Origin: JAJTDS01 sp964202895
Lineage (GTDB): Bacteria > Pseudomonadota > Alphaproteobacteria > Rickettsiales > UBA1997
Direction of reading: 5' to 3'
Length of the DNA stretch: 64,000 nucleotides
Assembly: GCA_964202895.1 (NCBI GenBank)
Contig: CAXNJM010000001.1
Location: 620,001 to 684,000 of the forward strand
This document shows, in pieces, positions 25,047-33,930 of the stretch (the first letter of the stretch is position 1; every line of letters starts with the position of its first letter). The notes under the pieces are model-generated. The model made no database searches. It saw only the letters and a program-made list of their open reading frames with translations, and had not been told where the DNA came from. The position numbers and the translations under genes were made by a program.

Positions 25047-26312
25047 ATGCTAGATATAAAATTCATTAGAGAAAATCCTGAAAAATTTGATTCCGCAATG
25101 AAGAGTCGTGGCAATGATATCAAGGCTTCGCAAATCATCGATTTAGATATTAAGAATCGAGCCAAAATGACAAAAATACAAGAATTGCAAGCTGTAAGAA
25201 ATAATATCGCTAAAGAAATAGCAGAATCTAAAAAACAACAAAAAGATGCCTCATCATTACTAGAAAAATCAATATCAATCAATCAAGAATTAGCTGATAT
25301 TGAAAATTCAATGAATGAAAATAATGAATTAGAAGCCCTTTTATTAAACATTCCCAACCTATTAGATGAAGAAGTAAAAGTTGGCAAAGATGAACATGAC
25401 AATCAAATAATTGAAGTTTTTGGCAAAATTCCAGAATTTGATTTTGAAGTTAAATCTCACGATATTATTGGCGAATCATTGAAAATGCTTGATTTTGAAC
25501 AATCAACATTAATATCGGGAGCCAGATTCTCAACACTAACAGGAGCACTTGCTAGAGTTGAAAGAGCCTTAAGCAATTTTATGTTAGATATTGCTAACGA
25601 ATATGGATATTTAGAAGTTTCTCCACCCAACCTTGTAAAATCTAGCTCTATGGTTGGAGCTGGTCAATTACCTAAGTTCGCAGAAGAGGCATTTAAAACC
25701 AGCGATGATTATTGGCTTATTCCAACCGCAGAGGTTTCTCTTGTTAATCTAGTAGCTAAAAAAATTCTTAATCAAGAAGATTTACCCCTCAGGTTTGTTG
25801 CTTACACCCCCTGCTTCAGAAGAGAAGCTGGTTCAGCGGGAAGAGACACCAAGGGAATGATAAGGCAACATCAATTTAAAAAAGTAGAACTAGTTTCAAT
25901 CGTCGATCCAGAAAAATCAATAGAAGAGCACGACAGAATGACAAATATCGCCTGCGAAATATTGAGAAGACTAGAATTGCCTTTTAGAAAAATCGCTCTT
26001 TGCAGTGGAGATACAGGCTTCACATCACAAAAAACATTTGATCTTGAAGTTTGGCTACCTTCACAAAATAAATATCGCGAAATATCAAGCTGTTCTAATT
26101 GTGGCGATTTTCAAGCTAGAAGAATAGGAGCAAAATATAAAGATAAAAATTCTCAGAAAAATCAATTTGTTCACACTTTAAATGGCTCAGCCCTTGCGGT
26201 AGGAAGAACAATCGTTGCTATTTTAGAGAATTATCAAAATGTAGATGGCTCAGTTACAATTCCAAAGGCACTAAGAAGCTATATTGGCAATATCGAAAAA
26301 ATCACCAAATAG
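25047..26312 (+). CDS. serS: Serine--tRNA ligase
   Basis: Class II synthetase charging tRNA-Ser (and tRNA-Sec where present). The N-terminal long antiparallel coiled coil (residues about 25-105) binds the tRNA variable arm. Motif 2 is CFRREAGSAGRDTKGMIRQHQF, ISSCSNCGDFQARR is the Ser-binding region, and motif 3 is LNGSALAVGRTIVAILENYQ. Full length at 421 residues. It ends the plus-strand run and converges with ccmH with only 2 bp between stop codons. Confidence 0.98.
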   Translation: MLDIKFIRENPEKFDSAMKSRGNDIKASQIIDLDIKNRAKMTKIQELQAVRNNIAKEIAESKKQQKDASSLLEKSISINQELADIENSMNENNELEALLLNIPNLLDEEVKVGKDEHDNQIIEVFGKIPEFDFEVKSHDIIGESLKMLDFEQSTLISGARFSTLTGALARVERALSNFMLDIANEYGYLEVSPPNLVKSSSMVGAGQLPKFAEEAFKTSDDYWLIPTAEVSLVNLVAKKILNQEDLPLRFVAYTPCFRREAGSAGRDTKGMIRQHQFKKVELVSIVDPEKSIEEHDRMTNIACEILRRLELPFRKIALCSGDTGFTSQKTFDLEVWLPSQNKYREISSCSNCGDFQARRIGAKYKDKNSQKNQFVHTLNGSALAVGRTIVAILENYQNVDGSVTIPKALRSYIGNIEKITK

Positions 26313-26314
26313 AA

Positions 26315-26728
26315 TTATTTATTTTGTCTGGAAAATAAAATTATTTGCTTTTTATTTAAAAATATTAGCAAAACTATTGCAAAAACTAGTGGCATCAACC
26401 ATAAGAAAAGATTATTTTTTACATTTCCGTCAGCAATAATATCTGCTCCAAAATTTTCAATTAACTTAGCAATTATTTCTTCATCGCTAGAACCTAGCTC
26501 GATTTCTTTTCTTACAAAGTGACGAATTTGATAAGCAAAATCACTGTCTGAATTTTCAATAACCTGCCCCTGACAAGTAAGACAGCGAATCTTTAAGAAT
26601 AGTTTCATCGCCCTTTCCTCTAGAGCCTGATTAACAAGTCTTGATTCTGGAGCAATTGCCCTTGCAACAAAGGAATAAGAACCAAAAATAACAAGATTAA
26701 GCAATAAAATTAAGATTGATTTTTTCAT
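26315..26728 (-). CDS. ccmH: Cytochrome c maturation protein CcmH (CycL)
   Basis: Membrane-anchored thioredoxin-like protein that reduces apocytochrome c thiols before heme attachment in System I. The signal peptide is followed by the redox motif in IRCLTCQGQVIENSDSDFA (the LRCxxC signature). A three-helix bundle domain and a single C-terminal membrane helix (NLFLWLMPLVFAIVLLIFL) follow. The length of 137 residues is typical of the short CcmH. Other ccm genes are not in the window. It follows the beta-barrel gene by 3 bp. Confidence 0.93.
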   Translation of the reverse strand: MKKSILILLLNLVIFGSYSFVARAIAPESRLVNQALEERAMKLFLKIRCLTCQGQVIENSDSDFAYQIRHFVRKEIELGSSDEEIIAKLIENFGADIIADGNVKNNLFLWLMPLVFAIVLLIFLNKKQIILFSRQNK

Positions 26729-26731
26729 TAG

Positions 26732-27688
26732 TTAAAAATTATAACCAATTATTGTGCGATATAAATTATTAGAAACCAATTGATTGCCGTTTACATAGCG
26801 ATAAATTGGCATTTGAACATCGAAATAGGCTTTCATATTGGCAAAATTTACCTCAATAGCGGGAGAAATAAAAACTTGACTATAACCAGTATTGTGGGAA
26901 TCGCCATTTGATTGACTGTCTGTATTTTTCTTAATTGCAGTAATTTGCAAAATGGGACTAATTTTTGGTGGATTAATTTTAGAATTATTAATTGTGTATC
27001 CAAAACCAGATGCAACAGTTAGTTCGTCTCCGGGGCGATATTTGTTGCTGGTTGTAATGCTTCGTTGAAAGTTAAATTGTGAAAATAATTTTAAATTAGG
27101 ATTTTGCTCTAAATGCAATATTTTGTAAGCTCCCAATATTATATCGGTACTACCAGTGCCAATTTGAGCAGAAGAGCCAAACTTAGAATAGTCATTGCTA
27201 CCAGTTGGCAATTTTACTCCAAAATTAATACCGCTGGACATATCTTGATTTATTCCTGTGTAGGTTGCAATTAATTTTATATCACCAATTGCATTATGAT
27301 TTATTTTTTCAACCCCCTCAGAATTACTCATATGGTTATGAACCTTGTTAACAAGCAATCTTTTAACAAAAGGGACTTTAGTTTGCATTGTCCAACTACG
27401 ATTAAAACTCTTCTGGAAACCAACATTAACTGATTGAGTCTTGATTTGCTGATGATGAATATCATTTGCCGAAGCTTTATAATTATTATGCCAAGGAGTT
27501 TTTTGATTTGCATAGCCATACTCAACAAAAATAAGATTGCCTTCTGAATTTGGAAATAAAGATTGAGTGCCGACATTAAAAACATTACAGCCACAACTAC
27601 ATGCCAATGCATCTTGCTTATAGTTAAAAAAAGATAAAATTGCGATAATTGCAATGATTTTTAAAGATGTTTTATTGGTTATTTTCAT
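26732..27688 (-). CDS. Predicted outer-membrane beta-barrel protein with CSCGC motif
   Basis: The signal peptide is followed at the mature N-terminus by ACSCGCNVFNVGT, a Cys cluster that suggests metal binding. The rest (about 290 residues) alternates polar and aromatic strands (FVEYGYANQ, GINFGVKLPTGS, LKLFSQFNFQRS) and ends in a terminal Phe (TIIGYNF), as outer-membrane barrels do. Similar proteins are often annotated as transporters without tested function. The gene overlaps the upstream GbsR-type regulator by 17 bp and is 3 bp from ccmH, which hints at a metal- or redox-linked operon. Function is inferred only. Confidence 0.72.
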   Translation of the reverse strand: MKITNKTSLKIIAIIAILSFFNYKQDALACSCGCNVFNVGTQSLFPNSEGNLIFVEYGYANQKTPWHNNYKASANDIHHQQIKTQSVNVGFQKSFNRSWTMQTKVPFVKRLLVNKVHNHMSNSEGVEKINHNAIGDIKLIATYTGINQDMSSGINFGVKLPTGSNDYSKFGSSAQIGTGSTDIILGAYKILHLEQNPNLKLFSQFNFQRSITTSNKYRPGDELTVASGFGYTINNSKINPPKISPILQITAIKKNTDSQSNGDSHNTGYSQVFISPAIEVNFANMKAYFDVQMPIYRYVNGNQLVSNNLYRTIIGYNF

Positions 27689-28250
27689 TGTTATTTTTAG
27701 TTAAAATGTTGCTATTAATGAAATTTTTAAATTTTAAGATTTTGCCACTCATTTTAATCAATTTGATTAATTGTTGGTTTTCAATTTTTTGCATGGCTTG
27801 ATACCAATCGGTCATACCCTCTATTAAGTTGCATATTTTTTTAATTTTTTCTTGAAACTTCACCTCTTCTTCGCTATTAGTATTTTTTAAAATTAAACCT
27901 CTTAACATTGTAAGAGTAGGCTCCACCTCTCTTTTATGTTTTTGCTCGATAAGATTGCGGATAATTTCAATATCATCATCTAAAGCAGAAAAATAATCTC
28001 TTCTATCGTTTGGTTGATGATTCATTTTAACTAGTTTCCAAGCTTGTAGCTCTTTGATTGCAACACTAACATTAGAACGAGAAAAGTTAAGAGCATCGCA
28101 AATTTGCTCAGCATTCAATGGTTTATTAGAGATATAAAGCAAGCCATATACCTGACCTACTGTGCGATTAATTCCCCAATTACTGCCCATTTCTCCAAAA
28201 TGCAAGATAAAGCTTTGAGCCAATTCATTGTTTAAATAACTAAGATTCAT
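27672..28250 (-). CDS. GbsR/MarR-family transcriptional regulator
   Basis: The 192-residue protein starts with the GbsR-type signature FGEMGSNWGINRTVGQVYGLLYIS. A winged helix-turn-helix follows (LNAEQICDALNFSRSNVSVAIKELQAWKLVKM) with wing NDRRDYFSA, and a helical C-terminal dimerisation region completes it. It overlaps the downstream barrel gene by 17 bp and is divergent from the left pilin-like gene across 246 bp. Likely targets are its own operon and possibly the divergent gene, which is inference. Ligand unknown. Confidence 0.85.
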   Translation of the reverse strand: MNLSYLNNELAQSFILHFGEMGSNWGINRTVGQVYGLLYISNKPLNAEQICDALNFSRSNVSVAIKELQAWKLVKMNHQPNDRRDYFSALDDDIEIIRNLIEQKHKREVEPTLTMLRGLILKNTNSEEEVKFQEKIKKICNLIEGMTDWYQAMQKIENQQLIKLIKMSGKILKFKNFINSNILTKNNNENNQ

Positions 28251-28496
28251 AGATTCTGGATAATTTATTAAAAATTTCTGTACTTACAGAAAATACCGAA
28301 AATAAAAAATATTTTAACTAAATCAAGTAATAATTTAGAAAAATTATCGAATAAACATTCCCATTCTGAGACAGAAAATTTATTTAGAATAGTTTTGTAT
28401 CATTAATTGTTGTTTATATTTTTATTATTATATTGTAATTTTATGACTTTTATAAGCTGACTTGTACACATCTTAATTAAATTTTTTGTAAAAAAC

Positions 28497-31103
28497 ATGA
28501 AAAACAAAACCTCCAAACCATCGGCCCCTAAACCATCGGCCTTCTCTTTAATTGAGTTATCTATAGTGTTGATTATCATTGGTTTGTTAGCAGGTGGTAT
28601 TGTAGTAGGAAGTAGTCTAGTTAAAAGAGCAAGAATAGAATCAGCTAAATCTCTTACTAATAGATCTCCAATTAAAGCAACAGAAGATCTAGTAATGTGG
28701 TTTGAAGGTAGTTTATTAGATAGTTTTGCTAATGGTCAATCAACTAATGGCACATCTATTAGTAGTGGGTGGAATAATATTGGTGGGGTTAATAATATAT
28801 CATCAGCAACTGTCGATGGCACTGCTCCAATCTATGCTAATAGTATCAACAGCATTCCTGCGGTAAAGTTTGAAGGTAATAATGCTTTAAAAGTAGGAGT
28901 TGGCTCAATTAACAACTCTGATTATACTATAATGATTACAGAGCAAAGAGAAAGCAATAAAGCAGATAATTATCTTTTAGGAGATCCCTCAATTACAGGA
29001 ACTAATCAAAATTTATTAATTGGTTATAAAACTGATGGCACAATTGTTCATAGTCAGGGGGGAGCAACTACCAGCTACACCTCAGCAATTAATGGCTATG
29101 CTTCTTATGCAGGTCCAAGAGTAATTATCGTTACTCACTCCGCTAGTGAAGGTAATAAAACCTATGTTAATGGTATATTGGCTGGTAAGCTAACTACTAA
29201 TACAGCAAAAGAACCTATTGCAGATTTAGCTAATCTCTCTATAGGTAAAAATTATATTGGTCAAATTGGTGAATTAGCAGTTTTTAAAAGAGCATTATCT
29301 GATACCGAAATTACTGATATATCTGATTATATGAGTAATAAATGGCGAATTAAAGTTGATACTAAAAACACAGATTGTTCTTCTGGTATTGTTACCGATA
29401 ATGGTTGCGATGCATCTTCTTGCCCAATAAGCATTGCAGGTATCTCTAAAACCTCAGTTGATGGCACTGCCTCTACCTCTACTTTAAGTTGTGATAAAAC
29501 AGGCTATACTGGTTCTATTACTTATAGCTGTATCAATAAAACCTTTGCTACTACTCCTGCCAATGCAAGCTGTTCTTGTGCTACTGGCTATACTCTTGTC
29601 TCTGGCTCTTGTATTCCTTCTTGTAATGTTCCAACTACTAACGGTATTACCACTACTCAAGTTACAGGTAATAATGGCACTCTTAACTGCACCACTACTG
29701 GCTATACTGGCTCAGTTGCTTATAGCTGTGCTTCTCAAGGGTCTAATGCCACCATTACCGGAAGTTGTAGCTGTGCTACTGGTTATAGTTTAGTAAGTGG
29801 AGCTTGTGTACCAATAAACTGCCCAGTTAGTGTTACAGGAATATCTTCTCCATCATCAGTATCTTATACCTCAACTTCTACCCCTCTTACTTGTAATGCT
29901 ACTGGCTATACTGGAACTGTTAATTATACTTGCACTACAGGAACATTAACTGCAACAGGGAGCTGTTCTTGTGCTACTGGTTATAGTTTAGTAAGTGGAG
30001 TTTGTACTCCAATTACTTGTAGTATAACTAGTGTTACGGGAATAAACAACAAAACCGGACTAGCTTATGCATCTTCTGCTACAGCCATTCCAAACAGCCC
30101 AACTTCAGCCTGTGCATCAGGATATTCTGGTTCTCCTACTTATACTTGTAATGCAACTGGAGCTGCGACAATTGTGAGTAATAGTTGCACGACAATCACT
30201 TGCCCAGTTAGTATTACAGGAATATCTTCTCCATCATCAGTATCTTATACCTCAACTTCTACCCCTCTTACTTGTAATGCTACTGGCTATACTGGAACTG
30301 TTAATTATACTTGCACTACAGGAACATTAACTGCAACAGGGAGCTGTTCTTGTGCTACTGGTTATAGTTTAGTAAGTGGAGTTTGTACTCCAATAACTTG
30401 TAGTATAACTGGTGTGACTAAATTAAACAACAAAACCGGACTAGCTTATGCATCTTCTGCTACAGCCATTCCAAACAGCCCAACTTCAGCCTGTGCATCA
30501 GGATATTCTGGTTCTCCTACTTATACTTGTAATGCAACTGGAGCTGCGACAATTGTGAGTAATAGTTGCACGACAATCACTTGCCCAGTTAGTATTACAG
30601 GAATATCTTCTCCATCATCAGTATCTTATACCTCAACTTCTACCCCTCTTGCTTGTAATGTTACTGGCTATACTGGAACTGTTAATTATACTTGTACTGC
30701 AGGAACTACAATTACTGGTAATTGTAGTTGTGCTGATGGGTATAGTTGGAATGGAAGTTCATGTGCGGCAATTTGTATTTCTTATGCTGGTCGTTGCCAT
30801 ACTTATAAAGGCACTTACAATGTATATAATGGACCGTACTGGCCTTCGAATCCAATAACTTATACTTGTCAGGAAGCTTGTGCTCATCATTTTGGATCTT
30901 CACCTGGAAATTATAGATGTTCAACGGTTAGAGGAAGCATTAATGCTACTGCCTATATCAGTGGATGGGGTTTGGGTTGCACAACTGGAGCTGATACACA
31001 TCAAAGTTGTTCTAACTATTATCCCGGATGTTTTTCAGCCTTTGTAGCTGATGCTTGTGGAAATCCTACCATTAATTATTGTTTCGAGTTGCGACAATTG
31101 TGA
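28497..31103 (+). CDS. Large pilin-like surface protein (prepilin N-terminus, LamG-like domain, Cys-rich repeats, variable tip)
   Basis: 868 residues. A type IV prepilin N-terminus has cleavage after Ala15 and Glu at +5 (SAFSLIELSIVLIIIGLL), so export and assembly by a type IV pilus or type II secretion-like machine is expected. Residues about 65-290 look like a LamG/concanavalin-type lectin domain (WFEGSLLDSF, YTIMITEQRES, IGQIGELAVFKRALSDTEI). Residues about 300-750 are Cys-rich modules (SCSCATGYSLVSG, CNATGYTGTVNYTC). Residues about 757-868 form a distinct tip with about 11 Cys (TCQEACAHHFG, NYYPGCFSAFVADAC). The last residues (ELRQL) read into a duplicated cassette. Function inferred: pilus-tip adhesin. 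Confidence 0.85.
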   Translation: MKNKTSKPSAPKPSAFSLIELSIVLIIIGLLAGGIVVGSSLVKRARIESAKSLTNRSPIKATEDLVMWFEGSLLDSFANGQSTNGTSISSGWNNIGGVNNISSATVDGTAPIYANSINSIPAVKFEGNNALKVGVGSINNSDYTIMITEQRESNKADNYLLGDPSITGTNQNLLIGYKTDGTIVHSQGGATTSYTSAINGYASYAGPRVIIVTHSASEGNKTYVNGILAGKLTTNTAKEPIADLANLSIGKNYIGQIGELAVFKRALSDTEITDISDYMSNKWRIKVDTKNTDCSSGIVTDNGCDASSCPISIAGISKTSVDGTASTSTLSCDKTGYTGSITYSCINKTFATTPANASCSCATGYTLVSGSCIPSCNVPTTNGITTTQVTGNNGTLNCTTTGYTGSVAYSCASQGSNATITGSCSCATGYSLVSGACVPINCPVSVTGISSPSSVSYTSTSTPLTCNATGYTGTVNYTCTTGTLTATGSCSCATGYSLVSGVCTPITCSITSVTGINNKTGLAYASSATAIPNSPTSACASGYSGSPTYTCNATGAATIVSNSCTTITCPVSITGISSPSSVSYTSTSTPLTCNATGYTGTVNYTCTTGTLTATGSCSCATGYSLVSGVCTPITCSITGVTKLNNKTGLAYASSATAIPNSPTSACASGYSGSPTYTCNATGAATIVSNSCTTITCPVSITGISSPSSVSYTSTSTPLACNVTGYTGTVNYTCTAGTTITGNCSCADGYSWNGSSCAAICISYAGRCHTYKGTYNVYNGPYWPSNPITYTCQEACAHHFGSSPGNYRCSTVRGSINATAYISGWGLGCTTGADTHQSCSNYYPGCFSAFVADACGNPTINYCFELRQL
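30164..30182 (+). repeat. 19-bp junction motif, occurrence 1
   Basis: TGCGACAATTGTGAGTAAT, containing the palindrome ACAATTGT. Here it joins one 381-bp unit to the next (encodes ATIVSN). Confidence 0.85.
30545..30563 (+). repeat. 19-bp junction motif, occurrence 2 (end of left inverted repeat)
   Basis: Same 19 bases. Homology with the right copy ends exactly at the 3' end of this motif; the Cys-rich tip-encoding segment lies beyond it. Confidence 0.9.
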
Positions 31104-31108
31104 GTAAT
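31090..31108 (+). repeat. 19-bp junction motif, occurrence 3 (start of spare cassette)
   Basis: Same 19 bases, preceded by GAGT as in the right copy (GGAGT) rather than GAGC as in the adjacent left-copy occurrences. It marks the left edge of the duplicated cassette. Confidence 0.9.
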
Positions 31109-31639
31109 AGTTGCACGACAATCACTTGCCCAGTTAGTATTACAGGAATATCTTCTCCATCATCAGTATCTTATACCTCAACTTCTACCCCTCTTGCTTG
31201 TAATGTTACTGGCTATACTGGAACTGTTAATTATACTTGTACTGCAGGAACTACAATTACTGGTAATTGTAGTTGTGCTGATGGGTATAGTTGGAATGGA
31301 AGTTCATGTGCGGCAATTTGTATTTCTTATGCTGGTCGTTGCCATACTTATAAAGGCACTTACAATGTATATAATGGACCGTACTGGCCTTCGCATCCAA
31401 TAACTTATACTTGTCAGGAAGCTTGTGCTCATCATTTTGGATCTTCACCTGGAAATTATAGATGTTCAACGGTTAGAGGAAGCATTAATGCTACTGCCTA
31501 TATCAGTGGATGGGGTTATGGTTGCACAACTGGAGCTGATACACATCAAAGTTGTTCTAACTATTATCCCGGATGTTTTTCAGCCTTTGTAGCTGATGCT
31601 TGTGGAAATCCTACCATTAATTATTGTTTCTTGTATTAA
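31090..31639 (+). pseudogene. Start-less spare tip cassette of the pilin-like gene
   Basis: An open frame of about 180 codons encodes one partial Cys-rich module and a complete Cys-rich tip, ending YCFLY. It has no start codon and no prepilin N-terminus, and it is out of frame with the gene just upstream, so it cannot be expressed alone. It differs from the expressed tip at only a few residues. It may be a silent donor for gene conversion (compare pilS cassettes) or a by-product of recombination; the sequence cannot decide. Confidence 0.75.
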
Positions 31640-31765
31640 TTTATTTGAAAGTTTGTCATTTAATAAATGTTAAAAAAATGTTCAAAAAATGTTCAAAAAA
31701 AAAGTAATTATCTTTGACACCACCTCGCAAGATTGAAATTAAAACTCTGGCACTAAAATGATTAA

Positions 31766-32593
31766 TTAATGCTGTAAATATTGGGAAATTATTATAAACT
31801 GCTCAATTGTTATGTTTTCTGCCCTAAGGCTTGAATCTATATTTAACTCTCGCAGAACTGAATCAACATCTTTGTTAAATATAGATTTAAGAGACGACCT
31901 CAGCATTTTTCTTCTTTGATTAAAAGCGGAAGCAACGATTTTCTCAAAAATATCAAGATTAAAATTCTCTAACTTTATATTGCGGGGTATAAGCTCAATA
32001 ATTGCCGAAACGACCTTGGGAGGGGGGGTAAAAATTGTAGGAGGAACCTCAAAAATAATTTTAGTTTTACAAAGTAAATTAGAAATAACTGAAAGCCTAC
32101 CGTAATGTTTTTGATTTACTTCCACCTCAATTCTTTGGGCAACTTCTCTTTGCAACATTAAATGCATAGACTCAATATTATCAAGATTCTTAAGCCATTT
32201 AATTAGCAATAATGTGCCTATATTGTAAGGTAGATTTGCAATAATTTTGAACTTTTCATTGTTAGCAATAGCTGTTTCATCAATTTTAGTGGCATCAGCC
32301 TCAATTATTTCAAGGGACGAGCCATAAAAAGATTGCAATTCTTTTAACAACTCAATTGCTCTTTTATCTTTTTCGACAACTATTAATTTTTTAGGCTTCT
32401 TAGCAAGTATTGAGCGAGTAAGGGTTCCCGGCCCCGCCCCTATTTCAAGAATTATTTTATTTTCAATTTCTCCACAATTTTTTACAATTTTATCAGTAAA
32501 ATTTTGGTCAAAAATAAAGTTTTGCCCAAGAGATTTTTTGGCATTTAATTGATATTTTTTAACCAGATCAGATGTTGAAAGTAGTGATGGCAT
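31766..32593 (-). CDS. ksgA: 16S rRNA dimethyladenosine transferase
   Basis: Dimethylates two adjacent adenosines in helix 45 of 16S rRNA, a late 30S assembly checkpoint. The signature KSLGQNFIFDQ precedes SAM motif I (ILEIGAGPGTLTRSIL), and the catalytic NLPYNIGTLLL motif follows around residue 116. The C-terminal domain includes FNQRRKMLRSSLK. Full length at 275 residues. It is the last of four minus-strand genes in the segment bounded by the 2.2-kb inverted repeats; it starts 5 bp after the upstream lipoprotein gene. Confidence 0.97.
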   Translation of the reverse strand: MPSLLSTSDLVKKYQLNAKKSLGQNFIFDQNFTDKIVKNCGEIENKIILEIGAGPGTLTRSILAKKPKKLIVVEKDKRAIELLKELQSFYGSSLEIIEADATKIDETAIANNEKFKIIANLPYNIGTLLLIKWLKNLDNIESMHLMLQREVAQRIEVEVNQKHYGRLSVISNLLCKTKIIFEVPPTIFTPPPKVVSAIIELIPRNIKLENFNLDIFEKIVASAFNQRRKMLRSSLKSIFNKDVDSVLRELNIDSSLRAENITIEQFIIISQYLQH

Positions 32594-32598
32594 TTTAT

Positions 32599-33822
32599 TT
32601 ATTGATTTATTACCGTAAACCTACCCCTATCAACTTTAATAATGGCAATATTTCTTTTAATTGAGCCGTTATTATTAAATTGATAATAACCATCAACTCC
32701 TTCAAACCCTATTTTATTCTGAGAGTTATAATTAATAAAATCGCTAATAGCAATTTCTTTGTTATTAATTTTTGATTGATTGGCAACCTTAGCAATTGCA
32801 GTTGTTAAATCGTAGGCAAGAGAGGAAATTCTTGGAGGAAATGATTTGAATATTTCATAATATCTTTGTTCAAAATTTTGAAAATTTTGCGGTTCTGAAT
32901 TTGCAAATAGTAAACCTTGAAGATTATTTTCATTAAAAGTAGCTATATCATCAAGTTGCGAGGTTCCAAAAACTTGAGAAGGGAAGGTTTTTTTATTTCT
33001 TGCAATGAAACCAATAATTTTACTAGTATTCTTTGGAGAATCAGCAATTACCAATATTTTTTTAGATAAATTAAGTTCTTTTCTATTTTTTCTTTTACTT
33101 AAAGGGAAGAAGATGTTTTCTATATCGGATAAATCACTTTTATAAAAATAACCTTCAAAATTATTTGGTTTTTTTAATGAATTTTCTCTAAAGGAATCAT
33201 TCATTATTCTGCCCGCTTCATTATTAGGTGAAATCATTACAAAATTATAATAATTATTTTGATTAGAAAAATCCACTAGAGCCTTAAATTGATTGTCAGG
33301 GCTAATTCCGCTAATAAAAATCGTTTGATTGTTTGGTGATATGCTCAACCTGCTTAACATCTTGCTGTTATTGGACAGTGAAAATATAATCATTTTATTT
33401 TCAAGGGCTGTTTTTTCAATCGCAGGAATTATCGATGAAAATAAAGGCCCGATAACAATTTTAATGTCTTGTTTAGCAATTTCAGAAAAAGATTTTTCTG
33501 CTTCTTTTGGATTATCGCCACTATCAAAAAACAATAATTCTAAATCGTCACTCTCTTTATTTTCAAACAAAGAGAGTGTAGCACTATTTGCAAGAGAAGC
33601 TCCCATTTGTTGATACTTGCCTGAAAGTGGCAAAAATAATGCAACTTTTATCTTTTTAACATCTTCATTCTGCAAATTAATATTTTTATTCTCAACAATA
33701 GACTTTTTAGAATTTACCTGATTTACAATGCTCTTTTTGCCGTTATTACAAGATTGAAGAGCAGTTAAAATTACTAAGAAAAATAGTTGTTTTAGAAAAT
33801 ATTTTTTTATTAGGTGAAGCAT
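32599..33822 (-). CDS. Periplasmic-binding-fold lipoprotein, LpoA/LppC-like (penicillin-binding protein activator)
   Basis: The N-terminal signal peptide has the lipobox LQSC (Cys24). A type I periplasmic-binding fold follows (KIKVALFLPLSGKYQQMGASLANSATLSLF, DIKIVIGPLFSSII, NNYYNFVMISPNNEAGR), resembling the C-terminal domain of LpoA, which activates PBP1A. The N-terminal TPR domain of gammaproteobacterial LpoA is absent, as is usual in alphaproteobacteria. Length 407. An amino-acid ABC-transporter binding protein is an alternative, but no permease genes are nearby. Confidence 0.78.
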   Translation of the reverse strand: MLHLIKKYFLKQLFFLVILTALQSCNNGKKSIVNQVNSKKSIVENKNINLQNEDVKKIKVALFLPLSGKYQQMGASLANSATLSLFENKESDDLELLFFDSGDNPKEAEKSFSEIAKQDIKIVIGPLFSSIIPAIEKTALENKMIIFSLSNNSKMLSRLSISPNNQTIFISGISPDNQFKALVDFSNQNNYYNFVMISPNNEAGRIMNDSFRENSLKKPNNFEGYFYKSDLSDIENIFFPLSKRKNRKELNLSKKILVIADSPKNTSKIIGFIARNKKTFPSQVFGTSQLDDIATFNENNLQGLLFANSEPQNFQNFEQRYYEIFKSFPPRISSLAYDLTTAIAKVANQSKINNKEIAISDFINYNSQNKIGFEGVDGYYQFNNNGSIKRNIAIIKVDRGRFTVINQ

Positions 33823-33930
33823 TATTGCTAAAATTTAATTTTTAAGTGTAGGAGCAATTATTATAAAACTATTTATAATAATTTCAACCTTAAACTATTA
33901 TTTTCAAGATTAAGAAAAAATGATTTTAAT

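Larger units (their letters stand above)
28357..30563 (+). repeat. 2.2-kb inverted repeat, left copy
   Basis: From ATTCCCATTCTGA at 28357 to GAGTAAT ending at 30563 this segment is almost identical, in opposite orientation, to 35659-37866. It contains about 140 bp of upstream sequence and the first about 690 codons of a pilin-like gene. Only a handful of base differences are visible, plus one inserted T in the other copy. The intervening segment is about 5.1 kb. Confidence 0.95.
29820..30581 (+). repeat. Two tandem 381-bp units in the Cys-rich region
   Basis: Units start at TGCCCAGTTAGT at 29820 and 30201, and a third partial unit starts at 30582. Each encodes a C-P-V-S-x-TGISSPSS module followed by CSCATGYSLVSG and CASGYSGSPTYTC. 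The units are nearly identical at DNA level and invite slippage or unequal recombination. The right inverted copy carries the same arrangement. Confidence 0.9.
30545..31639 (+). repeat. 545-bp tandem duplication of the tip-encoding segment
   Basis: Bases 30545-31085 recur at 31090-31630 with very few changes (for example the codon for Asn/His in WPSNP versus WPSHP, and Leu/Tyr in GWGLG versus GWGYG). The second unit ends in the apparently original terminus CFLY-stop, whereas the first runs into the second and stops at TGA 31101-31103. The duplication starts at the 19-bp motif. Confidence 0.92.

Noticed and set aside
29491..30858. Leu/Val-rich open frames in other frames of the Cys-rich repeat region (for example 29491-29793 and 30649-30858).
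   Set aside because: They are shadows of the repeated ACT/TGT-rich codons of the pilin-like gene, recur identically in the inverted copy, and have no independent start context.
29820..31639. Regularly repeated sequences that might suggest a CRISPR array.
   Set aside because: Units are 381 or 545 bp, coding, in frame and nearly identical without variable spacers; no cas gene is present.
31640..31765. Possible terminator after the tip cassette (repeated AATGTTCAAAAAA).
   Set aside because: Direct, not inverted, short repeats; no stable stem can be drawn.
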